Position numbers and translations under genes: made by a program
Part shown: positions 41,666-51,959 of the stretch, one piece after another
How positions within the stretch are numbered: position 1 is the stretch's first letter
How the letters are laid out: every line of letters begins with the position of its first letter
Origin: Hyaloraphidium curvatum
Taxonomy: Eukaryota > Monoblepharomycota > Hyaloraphidiomycetes > Hyaloraphidiales > Hyaloraphidiaceae
Assembly (NCBI GenBank): GCA_025558095.1
Contig: JAIVFI010000019.1
Span: forward strand, 186,001-250,000
Length of the DNA: 64,000 nt
Direction: 5' to 3'
Notes under the pieces: model-generated
What the model saw: the letters and a program-made list of their open reading frames with translations, nothing else
What the model was told of the DNA's origin: nothing
The model's database searches: none

Positions 41666-42371
41666 GGCGGCGACGGCTAAGGGAGGTCCCCGAATCGCCA
41701 AGGGAGGTCCAAAAGGGCAATGGAGTCCGGGAAACGCTCGGCAGAAATCGGTCGCGCCGCCGATTTGGTGAACGGCGGGGCGGGAAAAATGCCCGCAAGG
41801 TGGCCGGGCGCAGCAAAGGGCGGTCGCCCATCACCCAACGGCCGTCGCCGCGCATGGGCAATAATCCACCCTTCCTCACGATGGTGCATCACAAGCAGAG
41901 CATGTGCGATCACCTCAGCATTAAACTCTAGCTGCGTGTTCGAATTGATCGACCAAATGGGCAGCCTACAGTACCACCTTTCCATGTGATCGATCGTAGT
42001 ACCGCCTTTCGGAATCGCCTCGGAAAACATCTCGGATGCATCGAATAGGGAATCGCGATTGTAAACAGGGATGACTAAATGCGAGGCACCGATCGGCGGA
42101 GTTTCGGCGACCTCATTCTGGCACTTGCCGCCCGACTCCGAAATATCTCCCGCCAGCGTACTTCTCGACCGACCTTCGTGGCCGAGTAGACTAGTGATGG
42201 GCGCCTCTCCTGGGCGACGCAATTTTGTCTCCCTCCAGAGTATTGATCCCCGTGGCCGTGGGGACGAACAGTTTTCCCGCTCCCCCGCCGCAGCCAATTC
42301 TTGGAAGGTTCCTCGGAATCGTCCTTCGCCGGCGAAACACCGGCCTCCGACTACCTTTCGCGTACATCTAA
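41666..42371. other. divergent promoter region of OYE and patatin genes
   Basis: About 700 bases between divergent starts. Close to the OYE start, AAGGGAGGTCC occurs twice about 25 bases apart (41678-41710). No gene was recognised. Confidence 0.45.
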
Positions 42372-44144
42372 ATGGAGCCATTGTTTGACCCCGCCTATGC
42401 CGCCGGCGAGATGTCGCCCGTGGCGATGTCCGTTGGCTCCTCGTGGCTCGACGAGCTCCGGCGTTGGCCCCCCGAGAAGTTCCGCATCCTGTCGCTCGAC
42501 GGCGGCGGCGTGTGGTCGCTCCTCGAGTTCCACGCGCTGAAGGAGACTTTTGGCGGCCATGCTCGGGGGCACGACGTGCTCAATTCGTTTGACTTGGTGG
42601 TTTGCACTTCGGGCGGGGGACTCGTGGTCGGTGCGCTGTTGTCGGACTGCACACTCGAGCAGGCCATCAGGTTGGAGTTCACCAAGAAGGCCAGGGCAAA
42701 TCTCTTCAAGGAGAGCAAGATTCGGACCGTTGCCGCGGGGATTCCGCGGTGGAGCGCGGACGAGAAGGGAAAGGGGTTTGTCGACCAGTACGACTCGGTT
42801 GCGGCCGCACTTCGGGAAGACGCGGAATTGTTTCGCGAATCCGAGGGCCCGGATTCAGAGTCTGCGAAACGGGCAGAGGAGGCTGCGAAACGGGCAGAGG
42901 AGCTCAGATTCATGGAGATGCGCAGGATCCCGGTCTGGATGCGCCAGTCGCCGCAGTCGCCGCTGCGACGCCACAGGACCCATTTCCTGATCACGGCGTT
43001 TGACTACGTGCGCAAAACAACCGCCTACTTCCGCTCTTATGGCGACGAAAGTGCTCCCTACGGCACCCCTGAGCTTGTCGACGTCACGCTCCCCGAAGCC
43101 ATGCATGCGAGCTCCAACGCCCCGGTCAAGTACTTCGACGGCCCAGCCGTAATCTCTCGCAAGGACAAGAGCGGCAAGGACGACAACGGCAAGGTCAACA
43201 CGTACGAGTTCTGGGATGGAGGGATAGCTGGCCTGAGCAACCCCGCGGAGGCGGCGGTGGTCGAGGCGCTTTCGGCCGGCATCCGGCCCGAGGATATTCA
43301 GTTGCTCAGTCTCGGTACGGGGACAGTGAGGCTGCCGGATCGGAACGACCTGGCTTTTCAGTACAAGAACGCGGATGTGTCCCCAGAGAACAAAGAGTTG
43401 GCGACGCAACAGACCGTTTCAGCGACCAGATCGCATTCGTGGAGCAACTTGGTTTCCAAGCCCCTACATTGGGCCTTGCCTCGGCTCATGGGGCTCCTTG
43501 CTGACGTGGACGTGCTCGCCGAATCCATCATGGATTCGCCGCCCGGGGCGACTCTCATGAACGCCCTCGTCATGATACATCCCCAGGGCCTCGGCATGCT
43601 GGCGCCTACGGACTGCCAGGATCCGGAGCTGCTGGAGGCCGTGCGGTTCGTGAGAATGTCGCCGTTCGTGGCCGAGGTTGCGTACGGAAAGGACAACTTG
43701 CCGGTCGTTGGTTCCAACCGCGTCGCGCCAGAGAACGTGGTAACCATCAAGACCCACGCACCCGACCCGAAGCACGCGCCGGACAACCCGGCGGATGTTG
43801 AGATGAACTGTTCGGGCTTTGAGTTCGTCGCCGGATTGGACATGGACACCGACGGGACCGGCATCGAGTACCTTGAGAAGCTCGCTCATGCCTGGGTCAA
43901 TGGCGGGACAGGGCAAGGCCAGTTTCTCCTGCGAAACCAACACGTAGTCAAGGGCCTCATAGGCGAGAGCTGGTTTGTTTTGGCGAGGGATCATTGGCAT
44001 CTGCTCCATCCCGAAGCGAAGAAGATGTTCGATGCGGCGCCGAAGATCAACATCGCAGGTAAAAGGGGAACGAAGAGGCCGGGGGAATGGACCGAGGGAA
44101 ATGGAGAGGATGGGAGGAAAAAGACCGGGAACCTGGAGCTATGA
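42372..44144 (+). CDS. patatin-like phospholipase
   Basis: A single exon of 590 codons begins at 42372 (MEPLFDPAYAAGEMSPV). The patatin oxyanion loop is at residues 43-48 (DGGGVWS). The nucleophile elbow is at 78-82 as CTSGG, with Ser80, where the first Gly of the usual GxSxG is Cys. The catalytic Asp is in EFWDGGIAGLSNPAEAA, the DG motif of the Ser-Asp dyad. Later segments (LLSLGTGTVRLP) match the family. The C-terminal 200 residues do not match a domain I know. It presumably hydrolyses phospholipids or other acyl lipids. No signal peptide is present. A 21-bp tandem duplication inside the gene encodes a repeated AKRAEEA heptad. Confidence 0.85.
   Translation: MEPLFDPAYAAGEMSPVAMSVGSSWLDELRRWPPEKFRILSLDGGGVWSLLEFHALKETFGGHARGHDVLNSFDLVVCTSGGGLVVGALLSDCTLEQAIRLEFTKKARANLFKESKIRTVAAGIPRWSADEKGKGFVDQYDSVAAALREDAELFRESEGPDSESAKRAEEAAKRAEELRFMEMRRIPVWMRQSPQSPLRRHRTHFLITAFDYVRKTTAYFRSYGDESAPYGTPELVDVTLPEAMHASSNAPVKYFDGPAVISRKDKSGKDDNGKVNTYEFWDGGIAGLSNPAEAAVVEALSAGIRPEDIQLLSLGTGTVRLPDRNDLAFQYKNADVSPENKELATQQTVSATRSHSWSNLVSKPLHWALPRLMGLLADVDVLAESIMDSPPGATLMNALVMIHPQGLGMLAPTDCQDPELLEAVRFVRMSPFVAEVAYGKDNLPVVGSNRVAPENVVTIKTHAPDPKHAPDNPADVEMNCSGFEFVAGLDMDTDGTGIEYLEKLAHAWVNGGTGQGQFLLRNQHVVKGLIGESWFVLARDHWHLLHPEAKKMFDAAPKINIAGKRGTKRPGEWTEGNGEDGRKKTGNLEL
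42861..42902 (+). repeat. 21-bp tandem duplication in the patatin gene
   Basis: TCTGCGAAACGGGCAGAGGAG at 42861-42881 is followed at once by a near-identical unit at 42882-42902 (GCTGCG... start). It encodes two copies of the helical heptad [SA]AKRAEE. The frame is kept. Confidence 0.85.
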
Positions 44145-44424
44145 ATTGTACTTACGTTTCTTGGAGAAGCATCGCCGGCCTCGGGTGTCGTTAGCAGCCT
44201 TGGCGCAGAGCAGAAGGACTTGCCACATCCCGATCCTGTCTCTTGTCTGTAGCACTTCGAGTGCGGGCAAAGCGGTGGACCTAATCTGTAGATATGAAGG
44301 ATCATTGTGTTTAGCCATAGCGAAAGACTGATCGAGGAAGAAGGATCGATCGATTGTCGGATGAATGGAGGCGGGGGCGGGGTGGGGCGACGACAACACA
44401 GAGTCTCCACAACATCAGGCCGCG

Positions 44425-44910
44425 ATGCCCGGCGTGATCCTCTCCGTCCGCTTCACGAGCGGTCTCTCGGATGACGAAGGCGCGCTGCTACCGCTGCCTC
44501 CTCGGATTCGGGCGTTTGACGCGTTCTGGCGCGCAGTCCGAAAGACCATGGCTGCCCGAGCTCCGGAGTTTCGCAGAGTCCCCGGACTGCTTCAGAAGTT
44601 CTGTACGTGTTGTCGCACTCCTTTGCCCTACGCCGCATCACTCGAATTTCGCTTGCGGTCACCGGGAAGACGGAAAGGACGCGAGCGACGCCAATTCGTA
44701 CACCGGGATCTACATCTTCGCGAGCGAGGCCGATTGCGACGCGTACCGGCAGTCCGATCTGGCCAAGTCGATTCCTACGGCGTGCGTATGTTGCCCCGGA
44801 ACGATTCCGATGCTCATTTGCCGACCGACAGCTACAAGGCCGTGGTGACATCGATGCGGCGCGAGGTCTACGAAGTCATCGCGCCGCTCTTTCCGATGGA
44901 AGGTCTATAG
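44425..44910 (+). CDS. YdhR-like dimeric alpha-beta barrel protein
   Basis: The ATG at 44425 gives MPGVILSVRFTSGLSDDE, then VPGLLQKF. An intron of about 65 nt (GTACGT donor, GGGAAG acceptor) creates LLQKFYGKDASDANSYTG and continues GIYIFASEADCDAYRQSD. A second intron (GTGCGT...CGACAG, about 44782-44832) gives TAYKAVVTSMRREVYEVI and a stop at 44908-44910. The spacing of the Y-x-TGIYIF segment and the following helix fits the putative monooxygenase YdhR family, small dimeric ferredoxin-like barrels. The enzymatic role is unproven. Confidence 0.65.
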   Translation: MPGVILSVRFTSGLSDDEGALLPLPPRIRAFDAFWRAVRKTMAARAPEFRRVPGLLQKFCTCCRTPLPYAASLEFRLRSPGRRKGRERRQFVHRDLHLRERGRLRRVPAVRSGQVDSYGVRMLPRNDSDAHLPTDSYKAVVTSMRREVYEVIAPLFPMEGL

Positions 44911-45014
44911 AATCCAATTAGGCAGCTGCCTTGTACATCATGCTCAGAGCAAGGTGGAAGAAGCGTGTGCGAGTCATTTCCAATTGCCGTCCTTTGTTGT
45001 TCGCGTTGGATCCC

Positions 45015-46316
45015 TCACTCCTCAAAGGCGAAGCCGCGCCACCGCCCGCCATCTCCTTCCGAGTCCCGAGCTCCCGAAATCCCGCCGAGGGCATCCCTCA
45101 GGTTCTCGTAGACCAAAAAAGTAATCACGGTCTGCGTCGTGCTCCTAAGCAGAGTGGCCGCACCGCCCTTCCAGAAGCCAGTCAGCCCCTCCTTGGCCAG
45201 CGTGTGCCGGAGCACAGAGAGCGTCGAGCGTCCCGCGGACTGCACCCGGGTCAAGACGAGGTCCAACGGCGTCATGATGAACGAGGTTGTGACGCCCGAC
45301 GCGACGGCGGCGACAAAGGTCGTCGCAACCCCAGGTGCCTCGCTGGTCGACGCGATGGACCGCTTCGCGGCATCGTAGAAGGCCAGCTGCATGGCCGACC
45401 CGAGGCCCATGCGCAAGGCGGAAATGCGGGCGCCCGTGTAGAGTCCGGCCGCGCCCTGCCGTGCAAGGATTTGGGAGAGGTTTACGAGCACCGAGCGAGG
45501 CGGCGCGGTCGAAGCGGCAGCTTGGGGTGCGAGGTGCAGCACGTGGGAAGCGGGTGCCGTGTGGTAGAACTGCGCCGAAAACGAGTAGTGGGGGGTCCCG
45601 CTCGAGGCTGGGAGATAAACAGGGTATCGAGACGACACGGCATGGGTTTGGGTGGGGATCCAAGCCTGCTGCCGATTCTTGACCAGCGTGAATGGGCTCG
45701 CTACCAACGCGCCAGCGATGCCAGTGCCGAACCCTGCGAGCAGGGAGCACGCTAGACCCGTCGGCCCGCCCAAGGCCCCAGGCGCCAGGCTCGAGAGCCC
45801 CTCCCGAGCAGCGTCAAACATTCCGATCCTGATTCCGTTCAGCAGGATGTTGTGCGCGTAAGCAGCCGGCATCCCGGAGTAAAGATCCGCGACACCCCGG
45901 GTTGCCAGCATGTACCGGATCGCACGAAGGGGATGAGCATAGATTGCCGCGGCCGTAGCGGAGCCGTTTGCCGCCATGGCGCCCTGCCGGCGCGCTCGAA
46001 CGACGTCGAACGGGTTGCTGAACGTCGCGGCGGCGCAGGTCGACAAACTGCCTGCCAGGAGCTTGGCCGACAGCGGCGCCTCGGACCGGGGCACTGTTGC
46101 CATCGGCGGCGGAGGGCCGACGGCGGCAACCGCGTCCGACGCGTCCGATCCGATGGGCGCCTGAAGCGACTGTCGCGCGGCCGCATCGCACGCCAGACAG
46201 CATGGCAGCTCCTCCGCCGGCCCCGGCATCGCCATTGCGACCCTGCTGCCGCGCAATCGTCGGCCAGCAGAGGGCGCTGCGGTCCGCGAGCCGGGTGGAG
46301 GGCGCGAGAGCTTCAC
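45015..46316 (-). CDS. mitochondrial carrier (SLC25), OAC1-like
   Basis: A single exon of up to 433 codons. Three carrier repeats are visible, each with the Px[DE]xx[RK]-type signature: NPFDVVRARRQG, SPFTLVKNRQQA and TPLDLVLTRVQS. Each is followed by a helix and the short matrix helix (FYDAAKRS in repeat 3, MFDAAREG in repeat 1). The order and wording resemble the oxaloacetate/sulfate carrier OAC1 and SLC25A34/35 rather than ADP/ATP carriers. Repeat 2 carries an extra loop of about 60 residues (VSSRYPVYLPASSGTPHYS region). The N-terminal 70 residues are variable and the true start could be an internal Met (MAMPGPAEEL or MATVPRSEA). It acts in the inner mitochondrial membrane; the substrate is inferred only. 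Confidence 0.82.
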   Translation of the reverse strand: MKLSRPPPGSRTAAPSAGRRLRGSRVAMAMPGPAEELPCCLACDAAARQSLQAPIGSDASDAVAAVGPPPPMATVPRSEAPLSAKLLAGSLSTCAAATFSNPFDVVRARRQGAMAANGSATAAAIYAHPLRAIRYMLATRGVADLYSGMPAAYAHNILLNGIRIGMFDAAREGLSSLAPGALGGPTGLACSLLAGFGTGIAGALVASPFTLVKNRQQAWIPTQTHAVSSRYPVYLPASSGTPHYSFSAQFYHTAPASHVLHLAPQAAASTAPPRSVLVNLSQILARQGAAGLYTGARISALRMGLGSAMQLAFYDAAKRSIASTSEAPGVATTFVAAVASGVTTSFIMTPLDLVLTRVQSAGRSTLSVLRHTLAKEGLTGFWKGGAATLLRSTTQTVITFLVYENLRDALGGISGARDSEGDGGRWRGFAFEE

Positions 46317-46507
46317 GTGCCGAATGGGCCGACCAACAACGCAAGGATTGCCCGCTTGATCAATTCACGCGTCCCGAATCCCTCTGTAGGTTTTCTCGAC
46401 TGAAAATCAACTTTATGTCCAGAGACATTTGGTCGCCTCTTATAGCTTGAGAGCAATCCGCCAGAGCGATCCGACGCAGCCGATACAGAGACCTGCTGGA
46501 ACCGCCC

Positions 46508-49286
46508 TCAAGGACCGCTCCCCGGGCCCGCATGCATCTGCAGCCTCCTCTCCAGCTCCGGCACCCCGCCCAGCCTCCACTTCCACTCGACCGCCGACGC
46601 CGTCGCGTCCGAAGCCGCGGTGGACTGCGAAGCTGGGCTCTGCACCTCGCCCCCGATCGTCTCGCTCCTCTTGGGAGCGGGGCTGGCCCACTCGTCCTCG
46701 TGCTCGGCGCCCACCGCGTCGGCCCAGTCCACCAGCACCCGTCCCGCGGACTCGTGCGTGATGAGCAGGCCCTGCTCGGTCCAGATCACCGGCGCGCGGG
46801 CCTCGGCCGAGACCCCCGTGTGCGCCAGCTCGAGGATGCGGCCAAACTGCTGGCTCCCCTCCTCCATCGTGCGCAAAAACAGCGCCATCTGCGCCGCCAT
46901 CCGCGACATGCGGCCAGTGAGCGCCTGGTGTCGCCGCAGGAGGCGGAGGTGCGCGCGCGCGAGCTCGGCCGACGCCTCCACGCGCGCGAGCACGGCGTCG
47001 CTGCGGGATCCGGTGGCGAGGAGGAGCGCCACGGCGCGCTGGGCGACGACCATCCGCACGAACGCGATCGTCCCTGCGATCTGCGCGGCGGGCACCTGCA
47101 GGCAAAAGTCCATGTGGTCGCGCAGGGGGTCCACGGCGTCCAGCTTCGCAACCAGATCCGCGACGCGCGACGAATGCTCGGCGCAGGCAGGAAAGTCCGG
47201 GCTCCCCAGCCATGTCACGGACGAGAGGAGCACGGAGGGATCCAGCCCGGACCCCTTGCGCGGCGTGTGCAGCGAAATGTACGCCAGCCGGAGGGCGATG
47301 GCGGACCACACGTCCGCCGCGGTCGGTGCAGGGTTGAGGAGGGAAAAGGGGCGTAGGTGGATGGGCTGCAGCTGCTCGTGCTCCTCCAGCAGAGCAAGAA
47401 CACGTTGCCGCATCGCCGAGACCAGCTCGGGGTTCTGCAGCGGATCGATCGAGTTCTTGATGCAGTGCTGCGCGGGCGAACGAGTTTAATCGCGACTCAA
47501 CGGCATTCCCGAGGAACGGCCCACTCACCCAATGGTATGCCACCACCTTCCCGAGCACCGCATGCAGCCTCAGCTTCCACCACGTCCTCCCCTTTCCGGC
47601 CGCGGCCACCAGCCCCGCCGCGTCGGCCGACAGCATCTCCCGCGCCGCACCCCCGAGCCCCGCCGCGATCGCCGCCGGATCCGACGACGCGAGCCAGACC
47701 GCCTCGTTGCAGGGGAGCAGCAGGCCCGCGACGTCGGAATCGGCCACGGCGGGGATCGCGCCGTACTGTCCCGGGAAGGGGGTGACGGTGGAGCCCACGC
47801 GGTCGAGGCAGAACATCTGCCACACCACGCGGCGGACGGTTTCGCGTTCCGCGACGGTCCGGTACTGCGCCCGCGGATTGGGCGCTCCGCCCGATTCCAG
47901 CGCCGCGCGGCGGCGCTCCAGCTCCGCGGATTCGGACGCGCCGGGCCGCACGATGCCGTTCATCCTGAGCAGGACGACCAGGAACATGCCCAGCTGGAAG
48001 CCGAGCTGCGAGGTGTTGAAGGCGCACGAGGCGTGCCAGCTCATGATGCAGACCGCGGCGAGCTGCGCGGCCGTGGGCCGCTGGCCCCGCAGGAGCGACG
48101 TCAGGAGGGGCTGGAGGAGGCGCTGCGCCCGCCGGAAGAAGGAGAGGCTGACCGCCTGCCCCGAGGTCGGCAGCGCCGGGGCGGCGGCGGCCAGCATGGC
48201 AAAGACGAGGAGCAGCTCGCCGCCGTCGCCCTGCCGCGAGAAAAAAGACGGCGGGTGCACAATGTGCGTGAGCGAGGGGTTCACCCGTTCGAAGAACAGT
48301 TCCAGGATGTGTGTGATGGTATCGGATGGCGGGACGGGAGGCAGGTCGTCAAACATGCCGGGCTGCAGCTGCGGTGCCGGCACCATCGGCAGAGCCCGCA
48401 CAGGCTGGAATCCGCTGCTGTTCATGAGCCCCATCAGCAGCGCATCGTGGGAGATGGACATGTCCAAGTCCCAGAGCGGCGGAGATCCGGTGAGGCGGGC
48501 GCCAGAGAGCCCCTTCCGATGCGGGCTTCCGTAGCCGTTCGCAGCGCCCGGACTACGCCACGACGCCGGTGTTTGGCCCACCCTGAGCCCCAAATCCTCA
48601 TGACCCGCGACCAGGGCCGAAATTGCCATGCTGGCGCTGCGAGGGAAGAGCTCCCCTTGCTGCCCGAGGTCCGCCTCGGCCTCGAGGAATCCGCCTCCAA
48701 TCGGCACGGTCTGGAACCGCGCCATAGGATCCATCGCGTGCCAACGATGCTGCACGGTCGTATTCGCAGGTTCCCAAGGGTTCGACGGGGCGTAGGCGTT
48801 CGGGAGCTGGGCCGACAAGCCGACCGCCGGAGCGTAGGGGCTTCCGGCCGGGCCGACGGACGTCCCGGGGCCATCCAACTCGACCGGCACGACCGGCAAG
48901 CTTGCCCCGAGTGCCGCTGCTGTCCGTTCCGGCACGTAGTTGGCAAAGGCATCCGCGCTCGGCGACTTCTTCAGCGGCGGCCCGGCGGCCCGGCGCTTCC
49001 GCGTCTCCTTGACCATGACCACGCGCGCGGCCGCGAGGACGGGTGGCGGCCGCGCCCTCCGCTCTCCGTCCGCCGCCGTCCGCTGCGGCCCGCGCCGCCG
49101 CCCCGAGTCGGTGTAGACGCACGCGACGCCCCGCGCGGCGCACCGGTCGCACTGCGGCGTCCCGCCGTCGCAGCGGCGGCGGACGGATTTGCAGGCGTCG
49201 CACGCCTTCGACACGCGGAAGCGGGCGACCACGGGCTCCCCTCCGCCCGAAGGCGGCGCCCCGTCGGCCCCCGCGGCCGCCGCCAT
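46508..49286 (-). CDS. Zn2Cys6 fungal transcription factor
   Basis: The start at 49286 (MAAAAGADGAPPSGGG) places a complete binuclear zinc cluster at residues 29-56 with Cys 29, 32, 39, 46, 49 and 56 (C-x2-C-x6-C-x6-C-x2-C-x6-C). It is followed by a basic linker (SGRRRGPQRT). A Pro/Gly-rich region leads to a fungal-specific regulatory domain starting near DTITHILELFFERVNPSL, with HPPSFFS, LAAVCIMSWHASC and RRVVWQMFCLDRVGS. An intron near 47460-47525 (after VVAYHW) joins the last exon, NSIDPLQNPELVSAMRQR, to the stop at 46508. The regulon is unknown. It lies tail to head with the mitochondrial carrier gene and shares no promoter with the FMO gene. Confidence 0.85.
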
Positions 49287-49661
49287 CGAGATGGCTGCGA
49301 AAAGTGGGCCCCGGCGGGAGGCCTGGGGTGTGCAGAAGGACAGGCGTCCTCGGACGCAACGGACTGCGAGGATCCCCCTCATCATCGACGATCGGCCATT
49401 CCGACGGCCACGGCTTCACAGACCAAGCCGGAAAGCGATCGCCGAAGTCGGATCCTCGTCGTCCATCGGGCAATCGCTTGCATATTGATCCGGGCCCCGA
49501 TCGGCCGGAAGCGCTTCCCGGGGAGAGCAGCGCCCCACCTTCGCCACATGCCTGCCTACAGCTTGGCCGGCGCCCCCGCCGCATCGGCCTCCCTGGCCGC
49601 CCGCCGCTCGTCGCCCAGGCCCTTCCATACCGACGCCCTTTAAAGGAACGCACCGTCAGCC

Positions 49662-51567
49662 CTAGCCGCCGCGGCGTACGATCGATGCCAACCTGTAAAG
49701 CGCAAAGTAATCCCTCTCGTGGTCCTCCGGATCCACCCTCCGCGTCCGTATCCGCGGCGACATGTCCCCCAGCAGGTCGTCCGCAAAGTCGATGTACCGC
49801 GAGAAGCTCGATATCTTCCCTTCCTTGATCCCGGACCCGTACGCCCCGCGGCCGTTGACCATCTTGGAGAACTGCTTCGCCCACGCCCTCATCTTCCCCT
49901 CGTCCCACCCCTGCGCGACAAGCCCGGCCATCCGCCCGCGCGTCAGCATGTGCTCCGAGATCCAGTGCGACGCGTGCTCCACGCTCGTGCTGCAGGTCAT
50001 GCTGTTGAAGATGCCGCAGAAGTAGAGGTTGCCCTTGCTGTGCCAGGCGGGGGGCATGATGGTGCGGAAGAGCTCGGGGGCGCCGTCGCCGTCGGGGGGA
50101 AAGAGCTCGCGCTGCACGTGGGGCGGGAGGAAGGGGAAGGAGAAGGAGAAGCCGGTGCCCAGGATGAGGACCGAGGCAGGGATCGGGTAGGTTTCTTTTC
50201 AAGAAGGGCTGTAAGAATCAAGGTTGTCGAAGGCCGGCGCCGCTCCCACCTTTGCTCATCAGATCGTGCACCTCTAGCCGCTCCTCGCCGCCCTCCTCCG
50301 CCGGCGGCAGCACCCGCGTCAGGTCCCCGCGGATCGGCGTGATGTGCCCCAGGGAAACGAGCTCGAAGAAGCGCTGGCTCGCCGAGCCGTTGACCGAGTC
50401 CTTGAAGTAGGACCATTCGGGCAGGCACGGGTGCGGTTTGCCTGTGGGGACATTCGGGACCAATTGTCAGTTGCGGCAGTCGGATCCGACCTGGGTCGCG
50501 GCGAACCCACTCATCCCGAACTCGACCCGTATCGCCTCCTCGATCGGCACCTTCTTCTTCCCCCCCTTTGCCTTCTCCACCCTGTCCGTGTCCCCCCTCC
50601 TCCGCTCGGCCTCCCCGTCCTCCCCCTTGTCCTTGCCCTTGGCCGCGCCGGCGGGCTTCCACGTCGGCCGCCACCACGGCCCGATCTCGGCCGAGCGGCG
50701 CATGTAGTCGAGGGTGGTGAAGAAGGGCAGGGGGAGGAACCAGTGCGGGCGGCGGAAGAGGATGGTCACGGGGGGCACTTCCTTGCCCTCCTTCGTTAGG
50801 CGCTCGCGCTCCTGCCCGAGCCAGTCCGATATGTCCGACGCCGACTTTCCGAACCCGAGCACCACGATGTTCTTCCCGCGCCGCTGAAGGTCCAGCACCC
50901 TCTCCACGTTGCCGCTCTTGGGCACATCCGAGGAATGCACCGCAAGCCCCTTCATCTCGGGCAGCCCGGGCACCGCCGGCACGATCGGCCGCGAAAACAG
51001 GCCGGAACAGACGATCAGCACGTCCGCGTGTCGCCTCGTGCAGCTTTCGAGGGGCGTCTTGGGGCGGAGGTGCTCGGGGACCAGGAGCTCCCGCACCGGC
51101 CTGGCCTCCTCGGTCTCGCCCCGGGGCACGGGGGCGGTGTAGACCCACCACCCTGCCGCCTTCCACGCCCCGTCGGCGTCGGGCCCGGGCTCCCCGCCGG
51201 CGCCGATCTCCTGCACCTCCACCACCCTCGTCGCGTACTCGACGAGCCGGTCCACGCCATGCTGCCGCGCATAGTCCTCCAGCCCCTCCCTGATCTCCTC
51301 GGCAAAGAGCCACTGCCCCGGCTTCCCCGTGTCGTGGAGCGGGTGGTCCGAGAGGGAGTAGTGCCCGCGGGGCGAGTTGCTCGACAGGTTGGGGTAGGTC
51401 CGCCCCTTGGACCAGACGCCGCCGGGGGAGGTGTGCTGTTCGAGGATGGAGATGCGGCGGAAGCCGTCGGCGATGAGGGTCTTGGCGCAGACCAGGCCCG
51501 AGATGCCGGCGCCCACGATCAGGATCGATTGGGAGGTGGGGGGTGGGGGGGAGGGCGTTTCCGCCAT
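49662..51567 (-). CDS. flavin-containing monooxygenase
   Basis: The start at 51567 gives MAETPSPPPPTSQSILIVGA. The FAD fingerprint is GAGISGLVCAKTL, then EQHTSPGGVW and TYPNLSSNSPRGHYSLSD. The NADP-binding motif is VLGFGKSASDISDWL. An intron (GTGGGT donor in the FGMS codon region, CCCACAG acceptor, about 50445-50515) joins FGMS to KPHPCLPEWSYFKDSV. A second intron near 50165-50250 leads to VLILGTGFSFSFPFLPPH, the LxTGY-type segment of FMOs. The last exon, LYFCGIFNSMTCSTSVEHA, ends at 49662. It oxidises a soft nucleophile or small ketone using NADPH and O2; the substrate is unknown. No membrane anchor is evident. Confidence 0.83.
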
Positions 51568-51959
51568 CGGCAGATTGTGTTTCACAGGGCAGGATTCGGG
51601 AGTCCTGAAAGGGCGCTTCGGTGGGAGACGCGGGTGGCGGAGGGTAGTCCAACAACGCGAATCCCGGCTGCAAGTCTCCGAGCGACGTGGATCGGGCGTC
51701 GGAAAACGGTCGGCGTCACTGCGGTGCCGCCTAGAAATGGGAACGCTGCCGTGCAGGTGCGCAGTGTTTGCCTGTGTCGCGGCCGGCGTCGCCTCCGACC
51801 GCCGACCGACTGACCGTGCGGAATTTCTTGACGAGGAACATATAAACGCACGCTCCCCTTTTTTTTTTTCAGAGCCGCGGGCCGCGGTTGGGAGTAGGGT
51901 TTCTGAGAGTCCGCGGCGCGCGGGTGCGCCGGGGTACCCCCCCCCCGGTTGCCGCGGAA

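Noticed and set aside
47532-49643. 703-codon plus-strand frame opposite the Zn2Cys6 gene
   Set aside because: Arg/Gly-rich composition typical of antisense frames; the minus strand encodes a complete zinc cluster and regulatory domain.
49997-51673. 558-codon alternative minus-strand frame in the FMO region
   Set aside because: It lacks the FAD and NADP fingerprints, which lie in the neighbouring frame.
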